From: Antedon bifida
Lineage: Eukaryota; Echinodermata; Crinoidea; Comatulida; Antedonidae
NCBI GenBank assembly: GCA_963402885.1
Contig: OY727095.1
Span: forward strand, 4,345,001 to 4,409,000
Direction: 5' to 3'
DNA: 64,000 nt
In this document: positions 1-11,698 of the stretch, piece by piece
Layout of the letters: each line of letters opens with the position of its first letter
Position numbering within the stretch: position 1 is the stretch's first letter
Program-made: the position numbers and the translations under genes
Notes under the pieces: generated by a model
Databases searched by the model: none
Told to the model about the DNA's origin: nothing
Seen by the model: the letters and a program-made list of their open reading frames with translations, nothing else

Positions 1-132
1 CAACTAAGTTATTCAGATAATAGTTATGTCAATTGTTTAAAATCAAATATTTCTTCAATACAAATTAGATAGTTTTGAACGGGAATGATATTACTTTTAA
101 AACTAGACTAGCTTATTTTCTGATGTACATAC

Positions 133-661
133 CCTTAATAATCAGGATGTCTTTCACAGCTTGTCCTAGGCAATTCGCAAACCTTTCTATCTTGTCTGGT
201 TTATCTTCTAGAACTACGTTGATCTCCAGCTTCAGAACCACATCCCATACATTCTTATAGTTATGATGTCTTAGTTCGTAGTAAGCGATAAGATCTCTCA
301 ATGCATCTGGGTGAACTTGTCTCATAGCTTTGAACAGTCGCTTCCGGAAAGAGGACAACTTAGGTTGATTTGTATTCGGAAGGTTGTTGTCATTTATATA
401 TTTTGTAACAATATTCTCAGCATCTTTCATTTCTGTTAGCTCCGTTATCTCTAAGAGAATGTTAACATTGGTCGGTGTGATTAAACCCTTGTTTTCAAGC
501 GCATTAAATAAATCGTTTCCAATAGAATCTGGATTTGTAACATCACCCACACTTAAGAGATCGAATAAACATAATCGTAACCAAAAGTACCTTTCACCGT
601 CATAGAATTTACTCAGAGTAGATTTCAAGTTTCGGAATTCGTAAAGTTTAGAATCTGCCAT
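133..661 (-). CDS. Death-effector-domain protein, paralogue A, exon 1 (gene runs off the left edge)
   Basis: Minus-strand exon starting at ATG 661. Residues about 7-88 have the six-helix pattern of a death effector domain (DED), including a 'DLFNALENKGLITPTNVNIL' stretch typical of DED helices 3-5. A second helical block follows (residues about 96-176). DEDs are homotypic adaptor modules of caspase-8/FADD-type signalling; the pathway here is inferred from the family. A GTATGT donor lies at 132-127. If it is not used the frame stops five codons later, at 113, giving 182 residues. Exon length (529 nt) and donor match paralogue B (2872-4393) exactly, so exons 2 and 3 are expected just outside the left edge. 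No signal peptide or membrane segment seen. The DED call is from pattern, not alignment. Confidence 0.7.
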
Positions 662-848
662 CTCGTCTTATTGTATAGGTAGGCTATAATAAAATATTGA
701 TATTATTGTTTCTGTTTATTTTTTAGTAGCTTTCATATAAATTATATTTGTAAACTAAACGGATGATGACCAAAATAAGAGAAAGTGAGATCTCCAATTT
801 GCTTATTTTGTATTTCTAGGCCTTTTAGGCCTAATAAGAGTTGAACAA

Positions 849-1345
849 AGCAATCGTTGGACTATAGCCCAATTATCGTCTTTTGTGTTTATAGTTTATA
901 CAATACACAATACAAAGGATCATGAAAGAGATATTCTATGCCTAAATTTCATGACAAATATATAATATATAGGCCTATGAATTGTTGGGTAAGTCACTAG
1001 AGGCATACTGTAGGCCTATATGTAATGCAATCATGGTGCATCAACAATAGGCATTAATACAAATACAGTGGTGTACATTTGAAATGCTTGTAACTAATCT
1101 ATAACTCCAAAGCAATCGTTAGCCCAATTTTCGTCCTTTGTGTTTAGTAGTTTATACAATTTACCAAAGGATCATGAAAGAGATTGAGATTAAACAATAA
1201 TAGCCCAGGGATATATATATATATATCTAGGCCTATGGATTGTTTTGTGTAAATCACTAGAGACATATAGGTACATGAAATCATGGTGTATCAACAATAG
1301 GCATTAATCAAATACATTGGTCTAAATTTGAAATACATGAAGCTA
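849..1345. repeat. Local tandem duplication upstream of DED paralogue A
   Basis: Two diverged units of about 240-260 bp (about 849-1090 and 1109-1345). Both contain AAGCAATCGTTRG, then GCCCAATT.TCGTC, GTTTATACAAT, AAAGGATCATGAAAGAGAT, a short AT run, AGGCCTATG.ATTGTT and the TCACTAGAG block. They lie 5' of paralogue A, are non-coding in all frames, and have no counterpart upstream of paralogue B. Confidence 0.6.
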
Positions 1346-1790
1346 ATTTATAGCTCCATGGTTATACATTACCTGTCAAAAATAATGATTGCACTCCGGG
1401 CTTATTTGACACCCTAATGGCGACGGATCTTCTCCACAAGAAAACGTACGTCAGCGTATGCAACAATATATATTGATTGTATAATAAGTTCAATTTTAGG
1501 CTATTTCATTTATAATGTATAAGGTCCTTTCAGAAAAACACATTGTATCACAAAAGTAAACCACTTGAGAGTTGGAAAAACTATAAACATCTGGTTTCAT
1601 AGAAGGAAATTAGTGTATTTATAGGTTGAACATTGATAATAATCATATAATCGTCCATCGATTATGTAAATAATCAACAAGTTGACAGAACGGTAATTAT
1701 GCCCAAATCGAAAAAGCGTTTCTCCCACTTCTCACGCGATGAATAATTATCATAACATTGTTATATTTTTATAAATGATGGTTTTTTTTC

Positions 1791-1951
1791 AAAGCTATAA
1801 TTACACTGGATGGAAAATCCCGTACATGAAAAGTGATCGTACTACCACTACCACTAATATGAATATTTTAATAAGGCTATTCCATTCTAGTGGTAGTGGT
1901 AGTATGACCACTTTCAATACGGGATTTTCCATTCAGTTTAATTATAGCTTT
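1791..1951. repeat. Foldback element / long hairpin
   Basis: Arms of about 64 bp (1791-1856 and 1888-1951) are reverse complements with only a few mismatches, around a loop of about 31 nt. Each arm carries AAAGCTATAATT at the outside, GGAAAATCCCGTA in the middle and a TACCACTACCACTA run at the loop side. It lies 1.1 kb upstream of DED paralogue A. It could be a small foldback transposon or the source of a hairpin RNA. The apparent 104-residue plus-strand ORF through it is a by-product of the palindrome. Confidence 0.75.
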
Positions 1952-2696
1952 ATAAAAAACAAAATATATTGGTATAAAAAACACGGCGATGTAATAACAT
2001 CGAAACCTTTAAATAATAATAAAGCCTATTCGATGGAAGGTATTCGTAGAAAAACATATTTATGGCTGCATTTCAATTTAGCGTTATAAACATAAAGTAA
2101 TCCATGATCATCCATAAACGACATAAAATAGCAACAAACAACGCGACGTAAATTACTAACATTTTGTTGCGATGTGCTTTTTAGTAGTAGGCTACATTTT
2201 TCAAAACAAAAGCGCATATTGAGTCTAGATTGCGTTACAAAAGTAATACATCTATCATTAACATTATATTGAGACCACCGTTGTTATAATAGGCCCTGTA
2301 ATTTATTTGTTTACGAAAGCGGGGTAAAACAAAATGGCCACTTTCTCCTTCTACTGCAGTGGTACAATGAATAATTAGCTATAAACTATCAATACATCAC
2401 TGTAATCAATATAATTTCTACTTCAGTAAGATTAACATTTTGAGTAAATTATATCCTAAATATAATAGATGAAAAATAAACTGTTAAAAATTACCAACAC
2501 ACCTTTCAGAATCTAGTTGAAGAATCTAGAATTGTTCCTGCAGTTAAATAGGATTTTTGTGCACATTACTAAACTACTATTATTCCTAAAATTATTATAT
2601 TTATATACATTTTTGTCGTAATACATTTCATTGTGTTAAGCTCTTTAACATTATAACGGTAATTATGACAAACACCTTGAAGAAGTTAATTCCTTT

Positions 2697-2833
2697 TTCT
2701 CATTTGTTTAACACCACCTAACATCTAAAATCAAACTCCATCTGTTGTCCAGGGAGGTATACCTCCCTGATCTGTCTCTATACTCCTTAAGGACATTAAA
2801 GTTCGTTGCCCATCAAAAGGTTTTAGATCTGCA
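2697..2833 (-). pseudogene. Decayed duplicate of the last DED exon
   Basis: This stretch repeats, with many changes, the segment at about 2885-3030 that encodes the end of DED paralogue B: AAAATCAAACTCCA, a CTCCTTAAGGACA block matching CTTCTTCAGGACA, and the CCATCAAAAG/GATTTTA(G/C)ATCTG stretch. It has stop codons, indels and an inserted 14-bp palindrome (GGAGGTATACCTCC). It is a relic of an extra exon copy, not functional. Confidence 0.55.
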
Positions 2834-2871
2834 TCATAGGCCTACATTATAACAATTCAAATCGTTTTTCC

Positions 2872-4393
2872 TTATCTAGGCCTGTTTAACACCCCATTAA
2901 CTTCTTCGAGTTTGTCTTCACTCAGCAGCCCTCTCGGTTCAAAATCCAAAATCAAACTCCAGCTGTCTGCATACTTCTTCAGGACAGGGAAGTTGTATCG
3001 TCCATCAAGAGATTTTACATCTGAATCACTAAGATCCTTTCCCAGATTAAAAATATTGATTGTGTGTGGTGAAAATGATACTGGATCCCGGTTCTTGATA
3101 TCTTTGAAAAGCGGAAGTTTTTTTGTGACAGGTGATTCGAAGCCAAGTTGGTTAGTTACTTTTAAAGTATCATACAGGATAGAAAAATTTGTTCGGCTCA
3201 ACAGCCCAGGCTCGGTTAAAAGAGCTAACAGTTCGATTGTACTGTTAACTCTCTTCAATGCTTGAACGTCGCCTAAAATATATATGCATAGAACTTTTAG
3301 CTTGGTGAGGAGACCACGATCATCATACCATTGTGCAAAATCCGCAATTAACTTTCGAAAATCATCACTCGAAAGATCTGTACGGATTGAAGAAAAAAAA
3401 ATACAATCTTATCGACAAAAAGTCAATAATAAACATATTTGTTCAAATTATTATAAATTGTACAGCAACACTTTTAGTCCAAGTGAATTTTGTTTTTATC
3501 GTATTTCTATTATTATTGTCATCAACTTATTATTTTTTATGATGTATTAGAAACTATCAGTCTATTCATAATCATCTTGCTATAATCATTCCTTATCATC
3601 TTCTGTTGTTTTTTTACTTTCATTCTTCTATTAAAAAAAAATTACCTTCACTTGGTTCGCATTGGTTACTCGATGATACGCCCCTATTTTCGTTATTTAC
3701 AGTTTTGCCTAAGATTGAAAAGTAACCATGAGTTAATCAGATAATAGTTATGTCAAATGTTTAAAATTAATAATTCTTCAATAACAACAATACAAATTAG
3801 ATAGTTTTGAACGGGAATGAAATTACTTTTAAAACTAAACTAGCTTATTTTCTGATGTACATACCCTTAACAATCAGGATGTCTTTTACAGCTTGTCCCA
3901 GACAATTTGCAAACCTTTCTATCTTGTCTGGTTTATCTTCTAAAACTACGTCGATCTCCAGCTTCAGAACCACGTCCCAAATATTCTTTAAGTTATGATG
4001 TCTTAGTTCGTAGTAAGCGATAAGATCTCTCAATGCATCTGGGTGAACTTGTCTCATGGCTTTGAACAGTCGCTTCCTGAATAAGGACAACTTAGGTCCA
4101 TTTGTATTCGGAAGGTTGTTGTCATTTATGTATCCTTTTACAAGATTTACAGCATCATTCATTTGTGTTAGCTCCGTTATCTCTAACAGAATGTTAACAT
4201 TAGTTGGCGTGATTAAACCCTGGTCTTCAAGCGCATTGAATAAATCGTTTCCAATAGAATCTGGATTTGTAACATCACCCACACTTAAGAGATCGAATAA
4301 ACATAATCGTAACCAAAAGTACCTGTCACCGTTATACCATCTACTCAGTTTAGATTTCAAGTCTCGGAATTCGTAAGGTTTAGAATCTGCCAT
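2872..4393 (-). CDS. Multi-DED protein, paralogue B (3 exons, 365 residues)
   Basis: Exons: 4393-3865 (start ATG), 3708-3646, 3377-2872 (stop TAA at 2872). Junctions use GTATGT and GTAATT donors and ATCTTAG and CCGTACAG acceptors; 529+63+506 nt = 366 codons, in frame. Residues about 7-88 form a DED and 96-176 a helical block that may be a second death fold. Residues 177-197 are a short polar linker. Residues about 199-278 (around 'LSSDDFRKLIADFAQWYDD') and about 300-360 (around 'LGKDLSDSDVKSLDGRYNF') look like two more diverged DEDs. No caspase or kinase domain follows, so an adaptor or modulator of death-receptor-like or innate signalling is inferred. The spliced model is my inference; an unspliced exon 1 would give a 182-residue form. 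Paralogous to the partial gene at 133-661. Confidence 0.65.
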
Positions 4394-5145
4394 CTCGTCT
4401 TATTGTCTAGGTAGGCAGGCTATAACAAAAGACATTGATATTATTGTTTCAGTTTGTTTATTTTTTAATAGCTTTAATATAAATTATATTTGTAAACTAA
4501 ACGGAAGGATGATGACCAAACGAAGAGAAAGAGAGATCTCCAATTTGCTTATTTTGTATTTCTAGGCCTAATAAGAGTTGAGTTTGGATTATACAACTAC
4601 ACTTGTTGTTGTACTAGGCGCATGAGTACAACTGTATAATCATGGAAGATATTGACAGTCATAGTACAATTATTATACAGTAGTAATCTCACGACAACAA
4701 CATTACTATATTACGGATGAGTGGTTGTGTTGTGTAAGTCACCTAAATACTACACCGACAGCGGTCTTAAAATACATAACCAGACCCCTTTTTGACACCT
4801 ATTCTGAAACAATATTATATTGTTATTATTGGAAAAAGTAATATACATTACCTAATATAAATGAATAATATTTGACACACCCAAAAATGTCGACGTAACT
4901 TCTCCACAAGGAAACGTCAATACGTATATTGATTGAAGTTTAGGTTATTCCATTATTATATATATATATGGCCGATAGGATCAGAATAACAAATTATATC
5001 ACAAAGGTACGTTGTCGCGGAAACAATTAACTCAGCTGATTTCATAGAAAGAAAACTATTTATAAGTTGACTGTTGACATGAAGTAAACCAGTTAGGTAA
5101 ACAATCAATAGTCTGACAGATACGCTCGAATCGAACCAGTGACAA
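3709..5145. repeat. Paralogous unit B (intron 1, exon 1 and 5' flank) matching 1-1790
   Basis: Sequence from the first intron of DED paralogue B through exon 1 and about 0.75 kb of 5' flank matches 1 to about 1790. Shared non-coding landmarks include ATCAGATAATAGTTATGTCAA, GAGATCTCCAATTTGCTTAT, CTTCTCCACAAG.AAACGT and, just beyond, CTTCTCACGCGATGAATAAT. The whole gene plus promoter was duplicated. Shared upstream blocks are candidates for promoter elements, but no TATA box or start site can be fixed by eye. Confidence 0.7.
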
Positions 5146-5337
5146 AAACGTTAATTTAATAAGGGCATTTCAGCCTAGAAAGATCAAAGTTTTTTAATGC
5201 TTTATATTATCATATCGGTCATGTAGGCCTACAAACCTGTTATAATGGACCATTATATGATGGGGGGGGGGGGGGGGGTGGGGAATAATTGGCATAAAAA
5301 ATGGCGTTTCTCCTACTTCTCACGCGATGAATAATTA

Positions 5338-5544
5338 TCAAAGCATTGTCAATTTGTCATGTTGTATATCAATATGGTTGTTCCATTTTGTTGCATTGTC
5401 AATGAAGGGGTAATCGTCGGGTAAACACACAGTCTGGGGTAGCGTATACTGAGCAGAAATATTACAAAACAATGCAGCCGAATCTGGCAAATCGTTATAC
5501 ATTTTCGGAATCTCTTCGGGATAAGGGTTGAACGACGGATACAA
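5338..5544 (-). CDS. Orphan terminal exon of an unknown protein
   Basis: A pyrimidine-rich TTTTTTTATATTTTCCAG acceptor precedes an open frame of 68 codons plus stop (TGA at 5338). The peptide is not low-complexity: it contains 'YPEEIPKMYNDLPDSAALF', three cysteines and an N-glycosylation-like NIS. I do not recognise the family and find no convincing upstream partner exon. The duplicate at 9178-9385 has a 4-nt deletion near its start and is frameshifted, so the exon may itself be a relic that is still open by chance. Confidence 0.35.
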   Translation of the reverse strand: MYPSFNPYPEEIPKMYNDLPDSAALFCNISAQYTLPQTVCLPDDYPFIDNATKWNNHIDIQHDKLTML

Positions 5545-7030
5545 CTGGAAAATATAAAAAAATCCCATCTTACAATGCTGATAATAATATGCTATATAAG
5601 TATAAACTTTTTTCTACCAAAATGCTCTTCTTATCATACAAAATATATTATTATATTATTTAAAGTTAGCATTCATTTATATGTCCCATACGTAATAGAG
5701 AAACTACATATTTCATTTCATCACCAAAATTTATTTCTCTCTCAAAAACTAATTTAATTTTTTTTCAAAAAGATGAACAGCATCAATGAAAAACAACCCT
5801 TTTACCTCATCATTAACATTAGCACCAATCATAAAACTAATAGTTGTCACTAAGATGAATGACGTTCACGCAGCGCAAGTAAGTTGACCAACCATAAGCA
5901 AGAGAGCATCGGAGCTCTCACTTGTGATTGGTTAAATCACACGCGTTGCGCGTATGTCTTTACGCTGTGTCCTAGTGATAACCAATCATTGGACAGTTAT
6001 AATTTATTTGAAAGTTCAACAGAAAATAAAGTAGGCTTACATATCTCCAATATACAATTACAATACCAATGCCTTAGTTAATTTTCGCTACAAAAAACAA
6101 ATGTTTATATTTATAATAATATTACGATTATTATATTATTAGTGTTTCTTCAAATTGTGAAATATAATAAACGTTTACTACAATAACAAACAACATGGTC
6201 GACATACTGCAGTTTATGTCTTTCCCTCATAAACTGTACCCGGGCCTGTACCTGTATAACTCTGTTAATGTTAACACATTTATACAGCGCTTTTGACAAC
6301 CAACAGATAGTACACATTATCAGGGAAACGTTCACTCTTCCGTAACATTATAGTATGAGAATCGATCACTTTTAGGAACCATGTCAAAAATGTTGTCTAC
6401 TCTTTAAACTTTCAACGCAATTGTTTATTGTTTTTGGATAATCATACACATTGTCTATTACATAACTGCCTCATAAACGTCTACATTCGAACAACCAAAA
6501 CTGTTTACTGTTTTTTACAGTAAAACGTGTAGTTATTGCAGTAGAATAAATGTTGACATGATCCCTTTTATGTTTACCCCAATGGCGGAATTTAACTATT
6601 TCCTTCATGTGACCATATCCTCACAATTTTCATAGCACATGCTTCCTCTATATTCCCCATCCAATTATCTAGTTATAGTATGTTATAAATAACATACCTA
6701 TAGTATCGTATTGTGTATATTGTACCATTACCAACAAATCAACACTGTTTAATATCTATCTTACTGTTAGTTATACAAATGTAACCATATGATTATTGAT
6801 AATATAATACTAATCGTCTATTGTTAGATAAATGGTTTATTCATTTAAATAGTTTAACGAAATAATGAATTAAGTTGCTATTCGTTTTAATTGCACGTCT
6901 ATAGTACGTAAAATACAATAAATAAATAAACCCACACAATGGTATGGTATAACTTAAAATGGAATTATTTTAAACAAGTAATATTGACATAAACTTAAAT
7001 TATATGGTTCTTAAATTATACTTTACTTAA

Positions 7031-7576
7031 AGATGTATTGTCCCTTGAAACACAAAAAATGAAGGTCAAAATATTCTAAATTTAAATTGGCCATATCAAA
7101 GTAATATTAAAGTTATTCACTTTAGGTCGAAAATTCGAGCCAAAAACAACAAGTTTACATAATTAACAGGTAAATTAATTTGATTACATTTCGTCTGCAA
7201 AATCGTCGCGAGCAAAAGTAAACAAAGATTTCAAACCACGAGTATGCATTATGCATGACGCTAATTAGGATTGTTTACAACTCGTCACGGTTGAGAAGGT
7301 GTTTTCACACAGATCGCGAAGAAATTTTATGATTATGCATACAGATGATCCAAACAAACGCGTTGCATTATGAGATATGTTTTGATCGAAAACTTTGACT
7401 GGAAGTCACAGTTATTTTTTGAACAAAAATATGTCTGTATTTCAGTTAAATGATTTTTTTTTTCGACTAATTTTTGGTGAAAGTTAATAACTATTATGAT
7501 ACTTCAAAATAACCCACTTTTTTCGAAATCTTTTTTACAAATTTTTTTTGGAATTAGTCAAAGGGACAATACATCT
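7031..7576. mobile_element. 546-bp TTAA-flanked MITE (piggyBac-like target site)
   Basis: Terminal inverted repeats start AGATGTATTGTCCCTT and are flanked by TTAA at 7027-7030 and 7577-7580. The corresponding site in segmental copy 2 (around 10840) has a single TTAA and no element, which defines both boundaries and the target duplication exactly. No open frame of note, so non-autonomous. A TTAA target with exact boundaries is characteristic of piggyBac-type elements. A related element is at 63486-63748. Confidence 0.9.
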
Positions 7577-7720
7577 TTAAAAAAAACAAACAACGAAACA
7601 AATTACATAATAATTAAATCATTATTGAGATATTTGTATTTAAACACCAATGATGTGGAGAATGAAAAAATGAAATACACTGCAGAAAAAAAGACATTCT
7701 AAATTCGGTGGATGACCAAA

Positions 7721-7848
7721 CAGTTTGACAAAAAAAGTGTGATGTGCCCAAATATGGTAGTGATATGCCCAAGTATAGTAGTGATATGACATCATCATTC
7801 CATATATGGGCACATCACATTAAGTTTGATAGTGTAGACATAGCTTTA
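7721..7848. mobile_element. Palindromic MITE 'GTCTACAC' family, copy 1
   Basis: Half-complementary element: the left part reads GTTTGACAAAAAAAGTGTGATGTGCCC and the right part GGGCACATCACA...GTTTGATAGTGTAGACA. Family consensus ends are AAGCTCTGTCTACACTATC and its complement. The left terminus is truncated here. Confidence 0.8.
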
Positions 7849-7913
7849 GAATAGTAAAGAATTAAGGAAGTCTCAATTTCCGAATATAAATGTTGGAATT
7901 TCCAACGCCACTA

Positions 7914-8053
7914 TCTCTGTCTACACTATTAACTTTATGTGACAAAAAAGGTGATGTGCCCATATATGAACACGATGACGTCATGTCACTACCATATTTG
8001 GGCACATCACACTTTTTTTTGTCAAACTAGTTTGATAGTTTTGACAGAGCTTA
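7914..8053. mobile_element. Palindromic MITE family, copy 2
   Basis: Both ends present (TCTCTGTCTACACTATT ... GACAGAGCTTA), with inner arms GATGTGCCCATATATG and CATATTTGGGCACATC around a GATGACGTCATG core. It lies 65 bp from copy 1, so the pair may be a tandem or composite insertion; the spacer contains a TTGGAATTTCCAA palindrome. Confidence 0.8.
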
Positions 8054-8302
8054 AGAAAGCTAATTTAATATTGTTAGAAACTTATACCGATACTAAACTG
8101 ACCCTTGACCTTTCCTTAGAACAATGTACATACATATTAACATTGTTTAAAACTAAAGAAAGAATAGCTTATAATTTAAATATTCCTTTGTGTAAACTAA
8201 TTATAATAAATAAGTTCTTAGATCAAGTACTATCAATTAAAATAATTTAATAATACAACTATCTTATATTACAGAATATGATGTTATATATACAGTATCT
8301 AA

Positions 8303-8427
8303 CGTCTACACTATCAAACTTTATGTGACAACGAAATGTGAAGTGCCCATATATGGACATGATGATGTCATATTTGGGTACATCACCACCATAATTGGGC
8401 ACATCACACTTGTTTGATAGTGTAGAG
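8303..8427. mobile_element. Palindromic MITE family, copy 3
   Basis: GTCTACACTATCAAACTTTATGTGAC ... GTTTGATAGTGTAGA. The right end lacks about 10 bp (CCGAGCTTTA) that its duplicate at 11565-11698 retains, a deletion after the segmental duplication. Confidence 0.8.
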
Positions 8428-9177
8428 AATATACATCACACTGTCTGTATGCACATTTTTTAGTAAATAGAAGCTTTCGTTTTCGCACAATAGATGACGG
8501 TAATTTACTGTGTCGGTTATGGAACGCGGATCCGAAATACACTTTCCACTTGTCACGGTCTGGTAACTTCGTCTACTCTTCCAAAACGAAATCTCACTAA
8601 TGTAACAACAGTATAATCAAACTTTAAGAAATATTTACATTCATTATGATTTTCACACGGTAAGTCTGTCTGTCTATTGTTTTATCTGTTTTGTTGCCTT
8701 GTGTTTTTTTAGCACAATTCTAAGGAAGACATTTTAATTCCCTGCACACTCGCTTTTAAGTATTACTATTATTGCTAATGGAATGGGAATATGAAACATA
8801 GTAACATGAACCTATTAATGTTTATTTACTTGTTAAATTCAAGTACTGTTATATCACCTAAGATGTTTAAATTTACATCAACCTCAATTTAGTGAAAAAT
8901 CTATTTAAAAGGAGACCTACTGTTACAGAATAACTAAGATTGATCAAAATTTGCTTTCGTCGAACAAGCACTGTAGTGCAAAGACACCAAATAGTTAAAA
9001 CGTTAATTTAATAAGGGCATTTCAGCCTAGAAAGATCAAAGTTTTTTAATGCTTTATATTATCATATCGGTCATGTAGGCCTACAAACCTGTTATAATGG
9101 ACCATTATATGATGGGGGGGGGGGGGGGAATAATTGGCATAAAAAATGGCGTTTCTCCTACTTCTCACGCGATGAAT

Positions 9178-9385
9178 AATTATCAAAGCATTGTCAATTT
9201 GTCATTTTGTATATCAATATGGTTGTTCCATTTTGTTGCATTGTCAATGAAGGGGTAATCGTCGGGTAAACACACAGTCTGGGGTAGCGTATACTGAGCA
9301 GAAATATTACAAAACAATGCAGCCGAATCTGGCAAATCGTTATACATTTTCGGAATCTCTTCGGGATAAGGGATAAGGGATACAA
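9178..9385 (-). pseudogene. Frameshifted duplicate of the orphan exon
   Basis: Matches 5338-5544, but next to the acceptor TTGAACGAC is replaced by a shorter ATAAG-type sequence, a net loss of 4 nt. The downstream reading frame is therefore out of register with that acceptor. Confidence 0.5.
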
Positions 9386-10981
9386 CTGGAAAATATAAAA
9401 AAATCCCATCTTACAATGCTGATAATAATATGCTGAAGTATAAACTTTTTTCTACCAAAATGCTCTTCTTATCATACAAAATATATTATTATATTATTTA
9501 AAGTTAGCATTCATGTATATGTCCCATCGTAATAGAGAAACTACATATTTCATTTCATCACAAAAATTTATTTCTCTCTCAAAAACTAATTTAATTTTTT
9601 TTCAAAAAGATGAACAGCATCAATGAAAAACAACCCTTTTACCTCATCATTAACATTAGCACCAATCATAAAACTATTTGTCACTAAGATGAATCACGTT
9701 CACGCAGCGCAAGTAAGTTGACCAACCATAAGCAAGAGAGCATCGGAGCTGTCACTTGTGATTGGTTAAATCACACGCGTTGCGCGTATGTCTTTACGCT
9801 GTGTCCTAGTGATAACCAATCATTGGACAGTTATAATTTATTTGAAAGTTCAACAGAAAATAAAGTAGGCTTACATATCTCCAATATACAATTACAATAC
9901 CAATGCCTTAGTTTAATTTTCGCTACAAAAAACAAATGTTTATATTTATAATAATATTACGATTATTATATTATTAGTGTTTCTTCAAATTGTGAAATAT
10001 AATAAACGTTTACTACAATAACAAACAACATGGTCGACATACTGCAGTTTATGTCTTTCCCTCATAAACTGTACCCGGGCCTGTACCTGTATAACTCTGT
10101 TAATGTTAATGTTAACACATTTATACAGCGCTTTTGACAACCAACAGATAGTACACATTATCAGGGAAACGTTCACTCTTCCGTAACATTATAGTATGAG
10201 AATCGATCACTTTTAGGAACCATGTCAAAAATGTGTACTCTTTAAACTTTCAACGCAATTGTTTATTGTTTTTGGATAATCATACATATCATACATACTT
10301 TAACTGCCTCATAAACGTCTACATTCGAACAACCAAAACGTGTAGTTATTGCAGTAGAATAAATGTTGACATGATCCCTTTTATGTTTACCAATGGCGGA
10401 ATTCAACTATTTCCTTCATGTGACCATATCCTCACAATTTTCATAGCACATGCTTCCTCTATATTCCCCATCCAATTATCTAGTTATAGTATGTTATAAA
10501 TAACATACCTATAGTATCGTATTGTGTATATTGTACCATTCACAACAAATCAACACTGTTTAATATCTATCTTACTGTTAGTTATACAAATGTAACCATA
10601 TGATTATTGATAGTATAATACTAATCGTCTATTGTTAGATAAATGGTTTATTCATTTAAATAGTTTAACGAAATAATTAATTAAGTTGCTATTCGTTTTA
10701 ATTGCACGTCTATAGTACGTAAAATACAATAAATAAATAAACCCACACAATGGTATGGTATAACTTAAAATGGAATTATTTTAAACAAGTAATATTGACA
10801 TAAACTTAAATTATATGGTTCTTAAATTATACTTTACTTAAAAAAAACAAACAACGAAACAAATTACATAATAATTAAATCATTATTGAGATATTTGTAT
10901 TTAAACACCAATGATGTGGAGAATGAAAAAATGAAATACACTGCAGAAAAAAAAGACATTCTAAATTCGGTGGATGACCAA

Positions 10982-11110
10982 ACAGTTTGACAAAAAAAGT
11001 GTGATGTGCCCAAATATGGTAGTGATATGCCCAAGTATAGTAGTGATATGACATCATCATTCCATATATGGGCACATCACATTAAGTTTGATAGTGTAGA
11101 CATAGCTTTA
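10982..11110. mobile_element. Palindromic MITE family, copy 4 (duplicate of copy 1)
   Basis: Same left truncation and same flanks as 7721-7848, so it arose by segmental duplication rather than a new insertion. Confidence 0.8.
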
Positions 11111-11175
11111 GAATAGTAAAGAATTAAGGAAGTCTCAATTTCCGAATATAAATGTTGGAATTTCCAACGCCACTA

Positions 11176-11315
11176 TCTCTGTCTACACTATTAACTTTAT
11201 GTGACAAAAAAAGGTGATGTGCCCATATATGAACACGATGACGTCATGTCACTACCATATTTGGGCACATCACACTTTTTTTGTCAAACTAGTTTGATAG
11301 TTTTGACAGAGCTTA
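11176..11315. mobile_element. Palindromic MITE family, copy 5 (duplicate of copy 2)
   Basis: Both termini kept; differs from 7914-8053 by single-base length changes in the T and A runs. Confidence 0.8.
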
Positions 11316-11564
11316 AGAAAGCTAATTTAATATTGTTAGAAACTTATACCGATACTAAACTGACCCTTGACCTTTCCTTAGAACAATGTACATACATATT
11401 AACATTGTTTCAAACTAAAGAAAGAATAATTTATAATTTAAATATTCCTTTGTGTAAACTAATTATAATAAATAAGTTCTTAGATCAAGTACTATCAATT
11501 AAAGTAATTTAATAATACAACTATCTTATATTACAGAATATGATGTTATATATACAGTATCTAA

Positions 11565-11698
11565 CGTCTACACTATCAAACTTTATGTGACAACGAAATG
11601 TGAAGTGCCCATATATGGACATGATGATGTCATATTTGGGTACATCACCACCATAATTGGGCACATCACACTTGTTTGATAGTGTAGACCGAGCTTTA
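11565..11698. mobile_element. Palindromic MITE family, copy 6 (duplicate of copy 3)
   Basis: Keeps the complete right end (GTGTAGACCGAGCTTTA) missing at 8303-8427, so this is the more ancestral of the two duplicates. Confidence 0.8.

Larger units (their letters stand above)
5146..8996. repeat. Segmental tandem duplication, copy 1 (3.85 kb)
   Basis: Begins at AACGTTAATTTAATAAGGGC and ends at CACCAAATAGTTAA. It repeats head to tail at 8997-12272 with very few substitutions, so the event is recent. Copy 1 is longer mainly because it holds a 546-bp insertion (7031-7576). No convincing gene is present apart from one orphan exon (5338-5544); the rest is AT-rich with palindromic MITEs. Confidence 0.95.

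Noticed and set aside
113..132. Taking the end of DED exon 1 as the true C-terminus
   Set aside because: Kept only as an alternative: the GTATGT donor just before the stop joins in phase to downstream DED exons in paralogue B.
6150..6335. 61-63-codon ORF conserved in both segmental copies (also at 9985)
   Set aside because: Conservation is explained by recent DNA duplication; no splice sites, and an in-frame 6-nt indel is the only difference tested by selection.
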